A stretch of 41,821 nucleotides of DNA, from assembly GCA_035369485.1 (NCBI GenBank), contig DAOSMC010000003.1, forward strand, positions 1 through 41,821, written 5' to 3'. The notes beneath the pieces were generated by a model. It was not told where the DNA came from. It saw only the letters and a list, made by a program, of their open reading frames with translations, and did not search any database. The position numbers were made by a program, and so were the translations under genes. Source of the stretch: JAQVHD01 sp035369485 (GTDB lineage Bacteria > Patescibacteriota > Minisyncoccia > UBA6257 > JAAZHW01). Below, in pieces: positions 15,533-24,580 of this stretch (position 1 is the stretch's first letter; each line of letters opens with the position of its first letter).

Positions 15533-16693
15533 TTATTTCTTTAAAAAATTAAGGGCGGGCAACTCGCCTTTTGCTAAAAATTCAAGCATGGCGCCACCAC
15601 CAGTTGAAACAAAGCTATAACGATTTAATAAATGCAATTCTTCAATAACTGTTAAGGTTTCTCCGCCGCCAACTACTGTAAATCCTTGATTATTCGCAAT
15701 AGCTTGTGCAATTTTGATTGTACTATTTCGAAAGGCTTTGTTTTCCCAATATCCCATAGGGCCATTCCACAAAATAGTCTTAGCGGATTTAATCAGACCG
15801 CAAAAAGCCTTTGTGGCTATAGGGCCAACATCAACGATAATATCTTTCGGCCCTATATCTCCTATTTCTTTTACTTTTCCCTTCGTTGATTTAAAAGAAG
15901 AAGCAACCAAAAAATCAGCCGGCACCACCAGCTCTGCTTTTCTAGACCCTAAATTTTTAGCATCGCTAATTTTTTCTGCTTCAAATAAAGATTTACCTAT
16001 CTCAAAACCCCATGCCTTCCAAATGGTATTAGCTAAACCACCACCCAAAAGAATCGTATCAGCTTTTTCCAAAAAAACATCTATCAAAGGTAATTTCGTA
16101 GAAATCTTTGCACCACCCAAAACCACAACAAAAGGCGAGATAGCGTTTTTAATCAATCGATTTAAATTATTTACCTCGTTAGTCAAAAGCAAGCCGGCAT
16201 AGCTTGGCAAAAATTGAGTAATCGCTGCCACGGAAGCGTTTAACCTATGAGAGACGCCGAAAGCATCATTGATATACACATCTGCCAACGCAGCTAATTG
16301 TTGGGCAAATTTTTTATCATTATTCTCCTCTTCTTCATAAAATCGAAGGTTTTCTAAAACAAAAATTCTTTCTTTGCGAATATTAATTTCATTTTTTATT
16401 TGAGCACCGATGCAATCTTGAAGAAAAACTACTCTTTGTTTAAGAAGCTGCTCTAAGTGTTTAGCAATGGGTAATAAACTTAATTTTTTATCTTTTCCTT
16501 TGGGACGACCTAAGTGACTAATAATAATGATCTTTTCTGCTTGGTGCTTTAATAGAAATTCAATTGTTGGTAAATTAGCTCGAATTCGAAAATCGCTAAG
16601 GATTTTTCCTTTGTCATCTAAATCAACATTAAAATCAACACGTAATAAAATTTTTTTGTGACTAATGGCTTTGGGTGTAATCGTTTTTATCAT
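15533..16693 (-). CDS. pgk: Phosphoglycerate kinase
   Basis: Makes ATP from 1,3-bisphosphoglycerate in lower glycolysis. The 386-residue protein is full length. Motifs: LLRVDFNVDLDDKGKILSDFR at the substrate-binding N-domain (split by position 18-38), ISHLGRPKGK, the hinge VVVLGGAKISTKLPL, and the ATP-binding GGGETLTVIEEL and FVSTGGGAMLEFL near the C-terminus. The start overlaps the SIMPL gene's stop by four bases. It is in one operon with tpiA, so two glycolytic enzymes are expressed together. Confidence 0.97.
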   Translation of the reverse strand: MIKTITPKAISHKKILLRVDFNVDLDDKGKILSDFRIRANLPTIEFLLKHQAEKIIIISHLGRPKGKDKKLSLLPIAKHLEQLLKQRVVFLQDCIGAQIKNEINIRKERIFVLENLRFYEEEENNDKKFAQQLAALADVYINDAFGVSHRLNASVAAITQFLPSYAGLLLTNEVNNLNRLIKNAISPFVVVLGGAKISTKLPLIDVFLEKADTILLGGGLANTIWKAWGFEIGKSLFEAEKISDAKNLGSRKAELVVPADFLVASSFKSTKGKVKEIGDIGPKDIIVDVGPIATKAFCGLIKSAKTILWNGPMGYWENKAFRNSTIKIAQAIANNQGFTVVGGGETLTVIEELHLLNRYSFVSTGGGAMLEFLAKGELPALNFLKK

Positions 16694-17457
16694 TTTATCT
16701 CATAGATCAATGACACTGATACAACAATTTCATTAGTTCCTATTTCTATTGGAGCAGTTGCATCTGCTGATTCAATCGTTTTTTGGTAAACTATTCGCTG
16801 TGGCGTTAAACCGCTAACGCTTTCGTTGATCTCGATAATTTTACCTAATTCAATATTAGCAGCATTAGCCATTTCTTGGGCTTTTTGTTTTGCCTCAGCA
16901 ATAGCTTTTTGTCTTGCCGCAGCTTTAATTTCTGTATCATTATCAATAACAAAACTAATATCGGAAATTTGATTAACGCCAATTTCGCTCAAATTTCCAA
17001 TAATCTTTCCAACACGACTTAAATCTCTAATTTTAACCTGAAGAGATTGTGTAAGCATGTAATCAACTAACTTTGGTGGACAATAGACGGGATATTCCGT
17101 AGTACGACACCAGCTATAATCGTATTCGGGTTGAAGATTATATTGCGTAGTTTTAATATCCTTTTCATCAATGCCCGATTCTTTTAAAAAATTGACCACT
17201 TGCTGCATTTTTTGATCGTTTTCACTTTGCACTAATTCAACATTTTTATGTTGACTAATAACAGACATTTCTACGATTGCCACGTCGGGTTTAGCAAAAA
17301 TTTTTCCTTCTCCGCTAACGGTTAAGGTATGCTCCGGGGGCATATTGCTTATAACATGAGAAACGCCCCAACCCGCAATCAAGGCCACAATAGAAATAAT
17401 GATCAAAAAAATCCCTAATGTATATTGCCAAAAACTGGATGGATTTATTTTAGCCAT
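16690..17457 (-). CDS. SIMPL domain (DUF541) protein, membrane anchored
   Basis: A 255-residue protein with one N-terminal membrane segment (about residues 12-34) and an extracytoplasmic SIMPL (DUF541) domain that starts LTVSGEGKIFAKPDVAIVEM. Further family traits are NDQKMQQVVNFLKESGIDEKD, the ISDISFVIDN region and AIAEAKQKAQEMANAANIELG. SIMPL proteins form oligomers in the envelope; no biochemical role is certain. Two Cys (in SWCRTTEYPVYCPP) could form a disulfide. It lies between tpiA and pgk with overlap at the pgk end, an odd insertion into a glycolytic pair. Confidence 0.92.
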   Translation of the reverse strand: MAKINPSSFWQYTLGIFLIIISIVALIAGWGVSHVISNMPPEHTLTVSGEGKIFAKPDVAIVEMSVISQHKNVELVQSENDQKMQQVVNFLKESGIDEKDIKTTQYNLQPEYDYSWCRTTEYPVYCPPKLVDYMLTQSLQVKIRDLSRVGKIIGNLSEIGVNQISDISFVIDNDTEIKAAARQKAIAEAKQKAQEMANAANIELGKIIEINESVSGLTPQRIVYQKTIESADATAPIEIGTNEIVVSVSLIYEIK

Positions 17458-17465
17458 AAATTTTA

Positions 17466-18272
17466 TTAATAAGAATTGGCGATTGTTATAACATTCACCA
17501 ATTCCTCTTTTTTTATACTGGCGCCTCCGACTAAAACGCCATTAATTTCGACTTGTTTTAAAAAATCATTTATATTTTTTGAATCAACAGAACCGCCATA
17601 AATTAAAGTTAAATTCGGCATTATTGTCTGCGCTGCGCTTTCAACAGTCGATTGAGAATTTCGATTATCTGATGATTCCGATTGGTAAGCGAAAATCGCA
17701 TTAATAGTGTTTTGAATAAATTTCATTGCTTGGCTTACTTCAATAGGATCACAAAAATCTCCTGTCCCAATCGCCCAAACTGGCTCATAGGCAATAAATA
17801 AGCTGTCCAACTGCTTGAAATAATTTGTATTGGAACTGAGTGCTTGTTCGAGTTGATTTTTTAAAACAACTTCCGTTTCCCCCGCTTGCCTTTCTTGCTG
17901 AGTTTCACCTATACAAAGAATGGGCGTTAAATTATTTTGGATAACAGCTCGAACTTTTTTATTAATTATTTCGTTTGTTTCACCTAATTGTCTTCTTTCC
18001 GAATGGCCTAAAATAACATATTGCACACCGAAATTTTTTAACATTAACGGTGAAATTTCACCGGTGAAAGCGCCCTGATCTTCGTAAAAGCAATTTTGGG
18101 CAGCCAACTGCAAATTCAAATTCTTAGCCGTTTCTAAATAAAGAAAGGGCGGAGCGATAATTAAATTAACGTTCTGATTTTTTTTACTTTCTTCTTTATA
18201 TAGGGTTAGCAATTGTTTCGCTTCTTCACTAGTGGCTGGATTCATTTTAAAATTAGCAACAATTGTTTTCAT
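17466..18272 (-). CDS. tpiA: Triosephosphate isomerase
   Basis: Interconverts dihydroxyacetone phosphate and glyceraldehyde 3-phosphate. The TIM barrel residues are present: Lys9 in ANFKMN, His90 in LGHSERR, catalytic Glu163 in AYEPVWAIGTG, and the phosphate-binding LIYGGSV and VGGASI loops. At 268 residues it is slightly long because of a Ser/Asn/Gln-rich insertion (about 193-215) after loop 6. It is the first gene of the tpiA-SIMPL-pgk-recJ-rnhA operon and has a strong promoter directly before the ATG, so the operon mRNA should be leaderless. Confidence 0.96.
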   Translation of the reverse strand: MKTIVANFKMNPATSEEAKQLLTLYKEESKKNQNVNLIIAPPFLYLETAKNLNLQLAAQNCFYEDQGAFTGEISPLMLKNFGVQYVILGHSERRQLGETNEIINKKVRAVIQNNLTPILCIGETQQERQAGETEVVLKNQLEQALSSNTNYFKQLDSLFIAYEPVWAIGTGDFCDPIEVSQAMKFIQNTINAIFAYQSESSDNRNSQSTVESAAQTIMPNLTLIYGGSVDSKNINDFLKQVEINGVLVGGASIKKEELVNVITIANSY

Positions 18273-18279
18273 TAAATTT

Positions 18280-18307
18280 ATTATAGCATAATTATCGTAA
18301 AATTCAA
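18280..18307 (-). promoter_or_regulatory. Promoter of tpiA operon (leaderless)
   Basis: Minus strand -35 TTGAAT (18302-18307), 16-base spacer, perfect -10 TATAAT (18280-18285). Seven bases (18273-18279) lie between the -10 and the ATG at 18272, so transcription should start at or within a base or two of the start codon. The remaining gap to trxB (18308-18481) shows nothing else I can support. Confidence 0.75.
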
Positions 18308-18481
18308 AAAATACACATAATCACTCCTTGCTTCTTTAAACCATTTTATACTTATATTTTTAGGGATATAATCACTCTAAAAAATAAGGAAATAAATATA
18401 AAAAAATACGGCCTTGCGACAAAAAATGGCTCATCCATCTAAAATATTAACTTTCGTTATCGTAAATAATTGTTGGGTGCT

Positions 18482-19426
18482 TTAGATAAATTCTTTTAAT
18501 TCGGTATTGCGAATCTCGTTATAAATATCCAGTAATGCCCTTACACCATCGCCAATAGCTACGCTAATTTGTTTGTAAGGCAAATTAGTAATATCTCCCG
18601 CTGCCCAAACTTTCCGATGAGAAGTCCTTCCGGAAAGTGGCTCCACAATTATTTCTTCTGCCTCATTCATTTTTAATAAATTCTTAAATAGTTCGCTATT
18701 CGGTTGCATCCCTGCTTGAATGAAAATGCCACTCACCGCAAGACTATGTTCCCGTAAATCATTCCCCTCTTTGTACTTTAAACCGCTTACCATTTTATCT
18801 CCCTCAATAGATTTAATTTCTACATTATAATGAATCTCGATTTTGGGATCGTGTTTAATTCGATCGATTAAAACGGGGTCACAGCGTAAATCTGATTCGT
18901 TTGTTAATAAATAAATTTGCGAAGCAAAAGGTATTAAATCAATAACGCTAAGAAGAGCTGAGTTGCCGCCGCCTATTACAGCTACTCTTTTGTTCCTCAT
19001 CAACGGCGCATCGCATGTAGAACAGTAAAAAACGCCTTTACCTTCTAATTCTTTTTCTTTCGGCACCCCCAACTGACGGTAATGACGTCCTAATGTTGCT
19101 AAAATTCTCTCACCATAAAAAGTCCCATGATCGGTTTTAATTTCAAAAATTCCCTCCTTAAAAACAACTCCATTTACTCGATCAATAATAATTTCCAATT
19201 CGGTATAATGACGAAGTTGCTTTTCAAAACGCCTTGCCATCTCAATCCCACTAATTTCTTCAAAACCAACAATGTTTTCAATTTTGGCCGCTACTACTGC
19301 TTGACCTCCAAAATTTTCAGTAATAATTAAGGTGTCAATTTTTTTGCGGGCCGCATAAACACCCGCTGCCGTTCCGGCTGGTCCCGCGCCTAAAATAATT
19401 AATTGATGCTTTTTTACTTCATCCAT
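18482..19426 (-). CDS. trxB: Thioredoxin reductase-like flavoprotein
   Basis: A 314-residue low-molecular-weight thioredoxin reductase. FAD site: ILGAGPAGTAAGVYAARK (11-28) and VWAAGDITNLPYKQ near the C-terminus. The redox CxxC is Cys135-Cys138 in FYCSTCDAP. The second Rossmann motif is VIGGGNSALLS (150-160). Where E. coli TrxB has HRRxxxR to hold the NADPH 2'-phosphate, this protein has TNESDLR (about 175-181), so NADPH is unlikely to be the preferred donor; NADH is an inference. No thioredoxin is seen nearby. It follows the secretion-type ATPase by 17 bases. Confidence 0.92.
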   Translation of the reverse strand: MDEVKKHQLIILGAGPAGTAAGVYAARKKIDTLIITENFGGQAVVAAKIENIVGFEEISGIEMARRFEKQLRHYTELEIIIDRVNGVVFKEGIFEIKTDHGTFYGERILATLGRHYRQLGVPKEKELEGKGVFYCSTCDAPLMRNKRVAVIGGGNSALLSVIDLIPFASQIYLLTNESDLRCDPVLIDRIKHDPKIEIHYNVEIKSIEGDKMVSGLKYKEGNDLREHSLAVSGIFIQAGMQPNSELFKNLLKMNEAEEIIVEPLSGRTSHRKVWAAGDITNLPYKQISVAIGDGVRALLDIYNEIRNTELKEFI

Positions 19427-19443
19427 AAAAATTAATTTTTTTC

Positions 19444-21855
19444 TTATAACTCTTCGGAAATTTCTTCAGAAATAAAACGCTCTTTAATCTCTTGCTCAAT
19501 TAAAGCCCGTGGTCGGCCATATGTGACGCGCGATAGCTCTTTAAGAACTTTGGCTTTACCAGTATCGCCTTTAAGAGGGGGTATGGTTCTCATAGTAAAA
19601 GGGCGTGTTGTTTTGTTATTAACCATCAATTTAACAATAGCAGTAAAATTATCCAAATTAATCATATCATTTTCATTAAAAACAGGGCTGAATTCTTTAA
19701 CTAAAAATTCGGCATCCTTTACGCCCACTCGAAACACTACCATACTTCCTACATTACCAAAAACTGCTTCTCGAATTTTATCTTGCAATTGAGCAATAAA
19801 TTGATGACTGATAGTCAGATCTAATCGGTATTTCCGCGCTTCAGATAAAATAGTAGCGATACTTGGCGTTGTAAAGTTTTGGAACTCGTCTATATAAAGA
19901 TAGAAATCTTTGCGCTCTTCCTCAGGGGTATCCACGCGCGAAAATGCCGCCATTAATAATTTTCCTACAATAATTAACCCCAAAAGAGAAGCATTGAGTT
20001 CCCCGATTTTTCCTTTGGATAAATTAACTAATAAAATTTTTTGGCCATCCATAATCTCTCTAAAATTCAAACTGGAATGTCTTTGGGCAATAATAGGCCG
20101 CATGTAGTCATTGGTGATAAACGTATTAAACTTACTTGTAATATAAGGACTAATATTCTGCAATGATAAATCACTACTCCCTGAAACTTTTAGAGCCTCT
20201 TTTTCCCAAAATTCTACAATCATTGGATCATTACTATTGGCTAATTTTTTCTTTAAAAAATCCGGATTAGTAAAAATACGTGGAACGTCAATTAAAGTAG
20301 GCGTTTCAGTAGTGTCGCTCATTAATAATCCAACAGCATTTCTCAAATAATACTCAAACATCGGACCTCCCACCTGACTGAGATCGTATAATTTATCAAA
20401 AATATCTATTAAATCGTTAATAATAAAAGTTTTTTGTTCAGGTTTGCTTATATCGTATTCGAGCATATTTAATCCCATTGGCATTTCTAAGTCTGATGGA
20501 TCAAAAACAACAACGTCTTTAAATCGTTCTTGGGGGACTAATCCCAGAAGTGTTTCAATTACATCACCATGAGGATCAACAAAACAAACACCTCTACCTT
20601 CTTCGATATCCTGAGCGGCCATATTAATCAAAAAAACAGATTTACCAACGCCGGTTTGACCTACGGTATAAACATGTCTTCGACGATCATTTGGTAAAAT
20701 TCGGACTGTTTTCTTCTGATTTTGATAAACAGCTTCTCCAAGAACAATACCCTCGTCAGGCAATTCTATTGGCGGCGGCGCTTCTCGAGCCTTTACCCAT
20801 TTTAATTGAGGAGCTACTTCCACCGTTAAGGGGAAATGCCAAATAGAAGCAATTTCTTCTGTATTCAAATACATCGCTTCTTTATTATTAAAAAGCCGAA
20901 AAGAGTAATTAAAAACAAACTTATTAAAATTGGAAGGCTTAACTGCTTTAAAGTTATTTTTTAAAGGCGCTGCAAATTGATCAAAAGTCGACAATAATAT
21001 ATTTAGCGCCTCATCAGTTCTTTCCTTAGTCTCAGCGGAAACTAAAATGCGAACATTTACCGCGCAAAGAGGCTTGCTGACCTTCGCTTCTAATAATTTA
21101 ATAGCGTTTTCATCGAGCACTTTTGGCTTTGGTTCTTCTTTGCTTTTATCTTTAACCGAAACAGAAGAAACGAATTCTTTGGCAAAATCACCAAACGAAT
21201 ATTTTCCGAGTACATCTTTAAAGGATTGCCCTTCTTTTAAATGTTTTATCGCTTTGGTTACTTGAGTTTTAAAACTTTTGGGGGTGGGGGAAATTATTAT
21301 TTGGACGACCATCCCTTCTCCTTCTTCCTTTAATTTAAAAGCATTTAAAATAGGGTTAATTGGATCAGCTTCTAATTCGGTATAAGTTTTAATAGGGAGC
21401 ATCCAATTTTCTCCTTGTTTTAAATAAACACCAGTGCTAAAACCATTGGGATTAAAAATATTATAATCTCGTACTTTTTCCACATAGGCTTTAGGATAAA
21501 AACTTAATAAATGCTTTTTAAATGATTCTTCTAGATCTTGAGCCACTGCCGCATAATAAGCAATCTCTTTTCCTATTTCCGGCAAAGCAATTTCAAAAAC
21601 AATCGGCTTTTTAAAATTAGCCAGGATGCTTATTAGCTGCTCTGCGATATTAATTTTTTCTTTTACTGTTTGATTTTTTTCGCTAGGTTGTTCCTCGGGG
21701 GGAATTTTAATTAAAAATAGATTATATTTAAAAGATTTCTTTAAGAGGCTTGAAAAAATATTTCTTCTTCGCATCTCCAATATAAGAAACATCACAAGGC
21801 CTATAGCTACAATAAGCGCAATAATGTTTAAGGGTGTAAGAAGAGAGTTAATCAT
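19444..21855 (-). CDS. VirB4/TraG-like secretion ATPase (DUF87 / TraM-recognition)
   Basis: An 803-residue ATPase with one N-terminal membrane segment (about 9-28), a long variable domain, then a helicase-like ATPase domain. Walker A is GQTGVGKS (399-406), followed by VDPHGD (426-431). A later segment holds LYIDEFQNF (Walker B) and LTISHQF, as in TraG/VirD4-type coupling proteins and HerA/FtsK relatives. Such genes are widespread in Parcubacteria without a full conjugation set. The 130-residue gene lies just upstream and is probably its partner. AAAGAT sits eight bases before the ATG. It may move DNA or protein across the envelope; the substrate is unknown. Confidence 0.85.
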   Translation of the reverse strand: MINSLLTPLNIIALIVAIGLVMFLILEMRRRNIFSSLLKKSFKYNLFLIKIPPEEQPSEKNQTVKEKINIAEQLISILANFKKPIVFEIALPEIGKEIAYYAAVAQDLEESFKKHLLSFYPKAYVEKVRDYNIFNPNGFSTGVYLKQGENWMLPIKTYTELEADPINPILNAFKLKEEGEGMVVQIIISPTPKSFKTQVTKAIKHLKEGQSFKDVLGKYSFGDFAKEFVSSVSVKDKSKEEPKPKVLDENAIKLLEAKVSKPLCAVNVRILVSAETKERTDEALNILLSTFDQFAAPLKNNFKAVKPSNFNKFVFNYSFRLFNNKEAMYLNTEEIASIWHFPLTVEVAPQLKWVKAREAPPPIELPDEGIVLGEAVYQNQKKTVRILPNDRRRHVYTVGQTGVGKSVFLINMAAQDIEEGRGVCFVDPHGDVIETLLGLVPQERFKDVVVFDPSDLEMPMGLNMLEYDISKPEQKTFIINDLIDIFDKLYDLSQVGGPMFEYYLRNAVGLLMSDTTETPTLIDVPRIFTNPDFLKKKLANSNDPMIVEFWEKEALKVSGSSDLSLQNISPYITSKFNTFITNDYMRPIIAQRHSSLNFREIMDGQKILLVNLSKGKIGELNASLLGLIIVGKLLMAAFSRVDTPEEERKDFYLYIDEFQNFTTPSIATILSEARKYRLDLTISHQFIAQLQDKIREAVFGNVGSMVVFRVGVKDAEFLVKEFSPVFNENDMINLDNFTAIVKLMVNNKTTRPFTMRTIPPLKGDTGKAKVLKELSRVTYGRPRALIEQEIKERFISEEISEEL

Positions 21856-21859
21856 TGAA

Positions 21860-22252
21860 TTAAATCTTTTTTTGCTGAATTAAAATGTTTAAAAATTCAT
21901 CGACTAAAGTATCATGCAATCCATCAACATAATAGGGTCCTAATTTTTGAGCAATTTTAACTGCATCCGCTATTGAATCTTGTAATGCCACTCTTACTAT
22001 TGCTTTAATTCTTTCCTCCTCGGGTATTTTTTTAATTTCGGATAATTTCAAAGAGACCCCATCGTCAGTGATAGGCGTAGCTGTTTGAGTAGTGGGCATA
22101 GCTTGATTAATTTTCTTTTCCACAACTTCTCGCACTACTTCTCTTTTCTCAAGCACTTCCTTTTGTTCACCTAACCGCTCTTGAACCTTCTGAGAAATTT
22201 CTTCTAATTGCTGGGGATTAAAATTGGGTTGTTCTGTTTTGAACTCAGCCAT
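21860..22252 (-). CDS. Hypothetical protein, partner of secretion ATPase
   Basis: A 130-residue acidic protein with no membrane segment. The N-terminal half is a predicted coiled coil (LEEISQKVQERLGEQKEVLE). The C-terminal part (about 65-130) is a helical domain with IPEEERIKAIVRVALQDSIA and LGPYYVDGLHDTLVDEFL. I do not recognise the family. It stops four bases before the large ATPase starts, so the two are translationally close. A structural or regulatory partner is inference from position. Confidence 0.7.
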   Translation of the reverse strand: MAEFKTEQPNFNPQQLEEISQKVQERLGEQKEVLEKREVVREVVEKKINQAMPTTQTATPITDDGVSLKLSEIKKIPEEERIKAIVRVALQDSIADAVKIAQKLGPYYVDGLHDTLVDEFLNILIQQKKI

Positions 22253-22548
22253 ATTCGTGATATAATTTCTCTAATGAGCATAAAATTAACGACTTGCTTT
22301 CTTGATTATTTTTATTATAACAAGTTTTTCCTAAATTTCCAACATCTTCTACGTTTTATCAAGGCTATGTCCTAACGCAACGATGAATAGAAATCATATA
22401 TTCACAATCTCTAAAACAGGTTATTTTAAAATTGTTTATCCTAAAAATAAAATAAAAGAACTATTTCTCCATATCTTTTGGTAAAAATCTCTTGGTAAAA
22501 ATCTTTATGAATATTAGAATATTTTAGTCGCAATAAAGTATAAATTCT
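22253..22548. other. Divergent intergenic region
   Basis: This 296-bp AT-rich gap separates the ATPase operon (minus) from the membrane glycosyltransferase (plus). A TATAAA (22539-22544) lies just before the plus-strand ATG but lacks a good -35. A 13-base direct repeat, TTGGTAAAAATCT, occurs at 22478-22490 and 22492-22504 (14-base period) and could be a binding site. I see no RNA gene or open frame. Confidence 0.35.
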
Positions 22549-24495
22549 ATGTTTCCTAATATTATTTCTATTGCTCAAAAAATCGTTCATAAAAAAATTG
22601 CTTCGCATTTCATTATTTTCGTTATCATTATCGCCGGCTTATTAATGCTTCACTCCTCTTTTCAAGAATCGGCGACTATGGATGAATTAGCTCATATTCC
22701 CGCTGGGTACTCTTATTTAAAGTTTAGAGACAATCGTCTTAACCCCGAACACCCTCCTTTGCTTAAAGATCTTTCGGCCATTCCTCTTTTGTTTCTCAAT
22801 CTTAAATTTCCCACCGATTCTCCTTATTGGCAAGAAGGTGTTAATAGTCAGTGGGACATAGGTCGCGTTTTTTTATATGAAAGCGGCAACAATGCCGACC
22901 AAATTATTCAGTGGGCTAGAATTTTCCCTATTCTTTTAACCTTGCTAACAACCGTATTGGTTTATTTTTTAGCTAAAAAAATAGTGGGTCCTTATTGGGC
23001 GCTACTACCTTTTGTTCTTTTTGCTTTTTCTCCCTTGGTTTTAGCTCACGGACATTATGTCACAACTGATTTAGCCGCTGCTTTTGGCGCTTTAATTATC
23101 TTTCTTTTTGTTATACCTAAATTGATTCAGCCCTCGCCAAAAAATATTATTCTGGCTGGCATCGCTTTGGGAATCGCTCAATTAACTAAATTTTCACTTC
23201 TTATTTTCTATCCCCTCATTTTTCTTTTTTTGATTATTTGGGAAATTATCAAACTTATTCGTCAAAACAGAAATCACGAGTCATCACCAGTAATTAAACA
23301 ACTGCTCAAAACCATTGGTAATCTTTTTGCTGTTTTTGCTATTTCTATAATAGTAATTTATCTTGTTTATCTGCCTCAAAATATTAATTATCCTCAGGAA
23401 AAACAAACAAGTGATACAGAACAAATTCTTAATTCTTTTGCTGGTGGCCCAGATAAAGAATTAGTTACTTGTCGTCAATGGGTTGGTTCTTTAAACCGCC
23501 AAATGAGGTGCTTGGCTGAACTCGATATCAAAATGACTCAAAATAAATTTACGAAACCATTAGCTCAATACGCTCTCGGTGCATTAATGGTAGTGAAACG
23601 ATCCTCTGGTGGCAACACGGGCTATTTTTTAGGAAACGTCTCTGCAACTGGTTGGCATTCTTATTTTCCTATTGTCTTTTTAATTAAAGAACCCATCCCT
23701 TCTCTTGTTCTAATGTTTTTTGCTCTGTTTTTAGCGATAAAAAATTTTTTCAGCGCTACCACAAATAATATCAAAAGTAAAATTTGGTGGCAAAAATTAA
23801 TTGATTGGCTTTCCCACAATTTTCTACTTTTTAGTATTTTAATTTTTGTCATTGTTTATTGGATATCTTCTATTTCAAGTCCTTTAAATATCGGCTATCG
23901 CCACTTATTGATTATCACTGCGCCAATGTTTATTTTGACCACTGATCAAATAAAAAAATGGTGGTGGGGAATCAAAAATACCCCATCCTTTAAATTGTTG
24001 CTATTCAAAATAATGACCTCTTTTGATCAATTAAAAAAGATCGGCGCTAAAAGTGCTTTTATAGCCATTATTCTTATTTGGTATCTTGTTGAGACAATAG
24101 TCATTGCCCCTCATTTTATAGCTTATTTTAATGAATTCGTTGGTGGTGCGAAAAATGGTTATAAATATACCGTTGATTCAAATCTTGATTGGGGACAGGA
24201 TTTAAAACGTTTAGCAAAATTCGTAGAAGAAAATCATATTGAAAAAATTAAAGTTGATTATTTTGGTGGTGGCTCTCCGGCATATTATCTTGGCGATAAA
24301 TTTGAACCATGGCAATCAGCCAAAGGAAGACCCGAACCAAATTCATGGCTAGCTGTTTCTTTAACTTTTCTTCAAAATTCTCAAGGCAAACCCGTGCCCG
24401 GATTTGAAAGAAAGCCAGAGGATAGTTATGAATGGCTAAAAAATAAAACGCCCGATGCTCAAATTGGTTATTCAATATTCGTTTATCACTTTTAA
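22549..24495 (+). CDS. Membrane glycosyltransferase, GT-C fold (PMT/ArnT-like)
   Basis: A 648-residue polytopic membrane protein with about ten hydrophobic segments. The first (about 20-36) is followed by SATMDELAHIPAGYSYL, whose Asp45-Glu46 pair matches the catalytic acidic motif of GT39/GT83 lipid-linked sugar transferases, and then LNPEHPPLLKDLSA. Near the C-terminus, YTVDSNLDWGQDLKRLAKFV and KIKVDYFGGGSPAYYLG form the soluble loop common in this bacterial subfamily. It uses a polyprenyl-phosphate sugar donor in related enzymes; the acceptor (protein, such as pilin, or lipid) is unknown. It stands alone on the plus strand; the RNA gene follows. Confidence 0.85.
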   Translation: MFPNIISIAQKIVHKKIASHFIIFVIIIAGLLMLHSSFQESATMDELAHIPAGYSYLKFRDNRLNPEHPPLLKDLSAIPLLFLNLKFPTDSPYWQEGVNSQWDIGRVFLYESGNNADQIIQWARIFPILLTLLTTVLVYFLAKKIVGPYWALLPFVLFAFSPLVLAHGHYVTTDLAAAFGALIIFLFVIPKLIQPSPKNIILAGIALGIAQLTKFSLLIFYPLIFLFLIIWEIIKLIRQNRNHESSPVIKQLLKTIGNLFAVFAISIIVIYLVYLPQNINYPQEKQTSDTEQILNSFAGGPDKELVTCRQWVGSLNRQMRCLAELDIKMTQNKFTKPLAQYALGALMVVKRSSGGNTGYFLGNVSATGWHSYFPIVFLIKEPIPSLVLMFFALFLAIKNFFSATTNNIKSKIWWQKLIDWLSHNFLLFSILIFVIVYWISSISSPLNIGYRHLLIITAPMFILTTDQIKKWWWGIKNTPSFKLLLFKIMTSFDQLKKIGAKSAFIAIILIWYLVETIVIAPHFIAYFNEFVGGAKNGYKYTVDSNLDWGQDLKRLAKFVEENHIEKIKVDYFGGGSPAYYLGDKFEPWQSAKGRPEPNSWLAVSLTFLQNSQGKPVPGFERKPEDSYEWLKNKTPDAQIGYSIFVYHF

Positions 24496-24574
24496 TTGAC
24501 AAATTAAAAAACTATCGAATAATTTTCGCAAATGTGGATAACTTAAAATAATAGTTTTTAAAAAGAGTTATAAT
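24496..24574 (+). promoter_or_regulatory. Promoters of the structured RNA
   Basis: Two plus-strand candidates. Proximal: perfect -10 TATAAT (24569-24574), giving a start near 24581, exactly where the closing stem of the RNA begins; its -35 is poor. Distal: perfect -35 TTGACA (24496-24501), directly after the stop of the glycosyltransferase gene, with AATAAT (24518-24523) at 16 bases, starting near 24530. Confidence 0.55.
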
Positions 24575-24580
24575 AAATTA

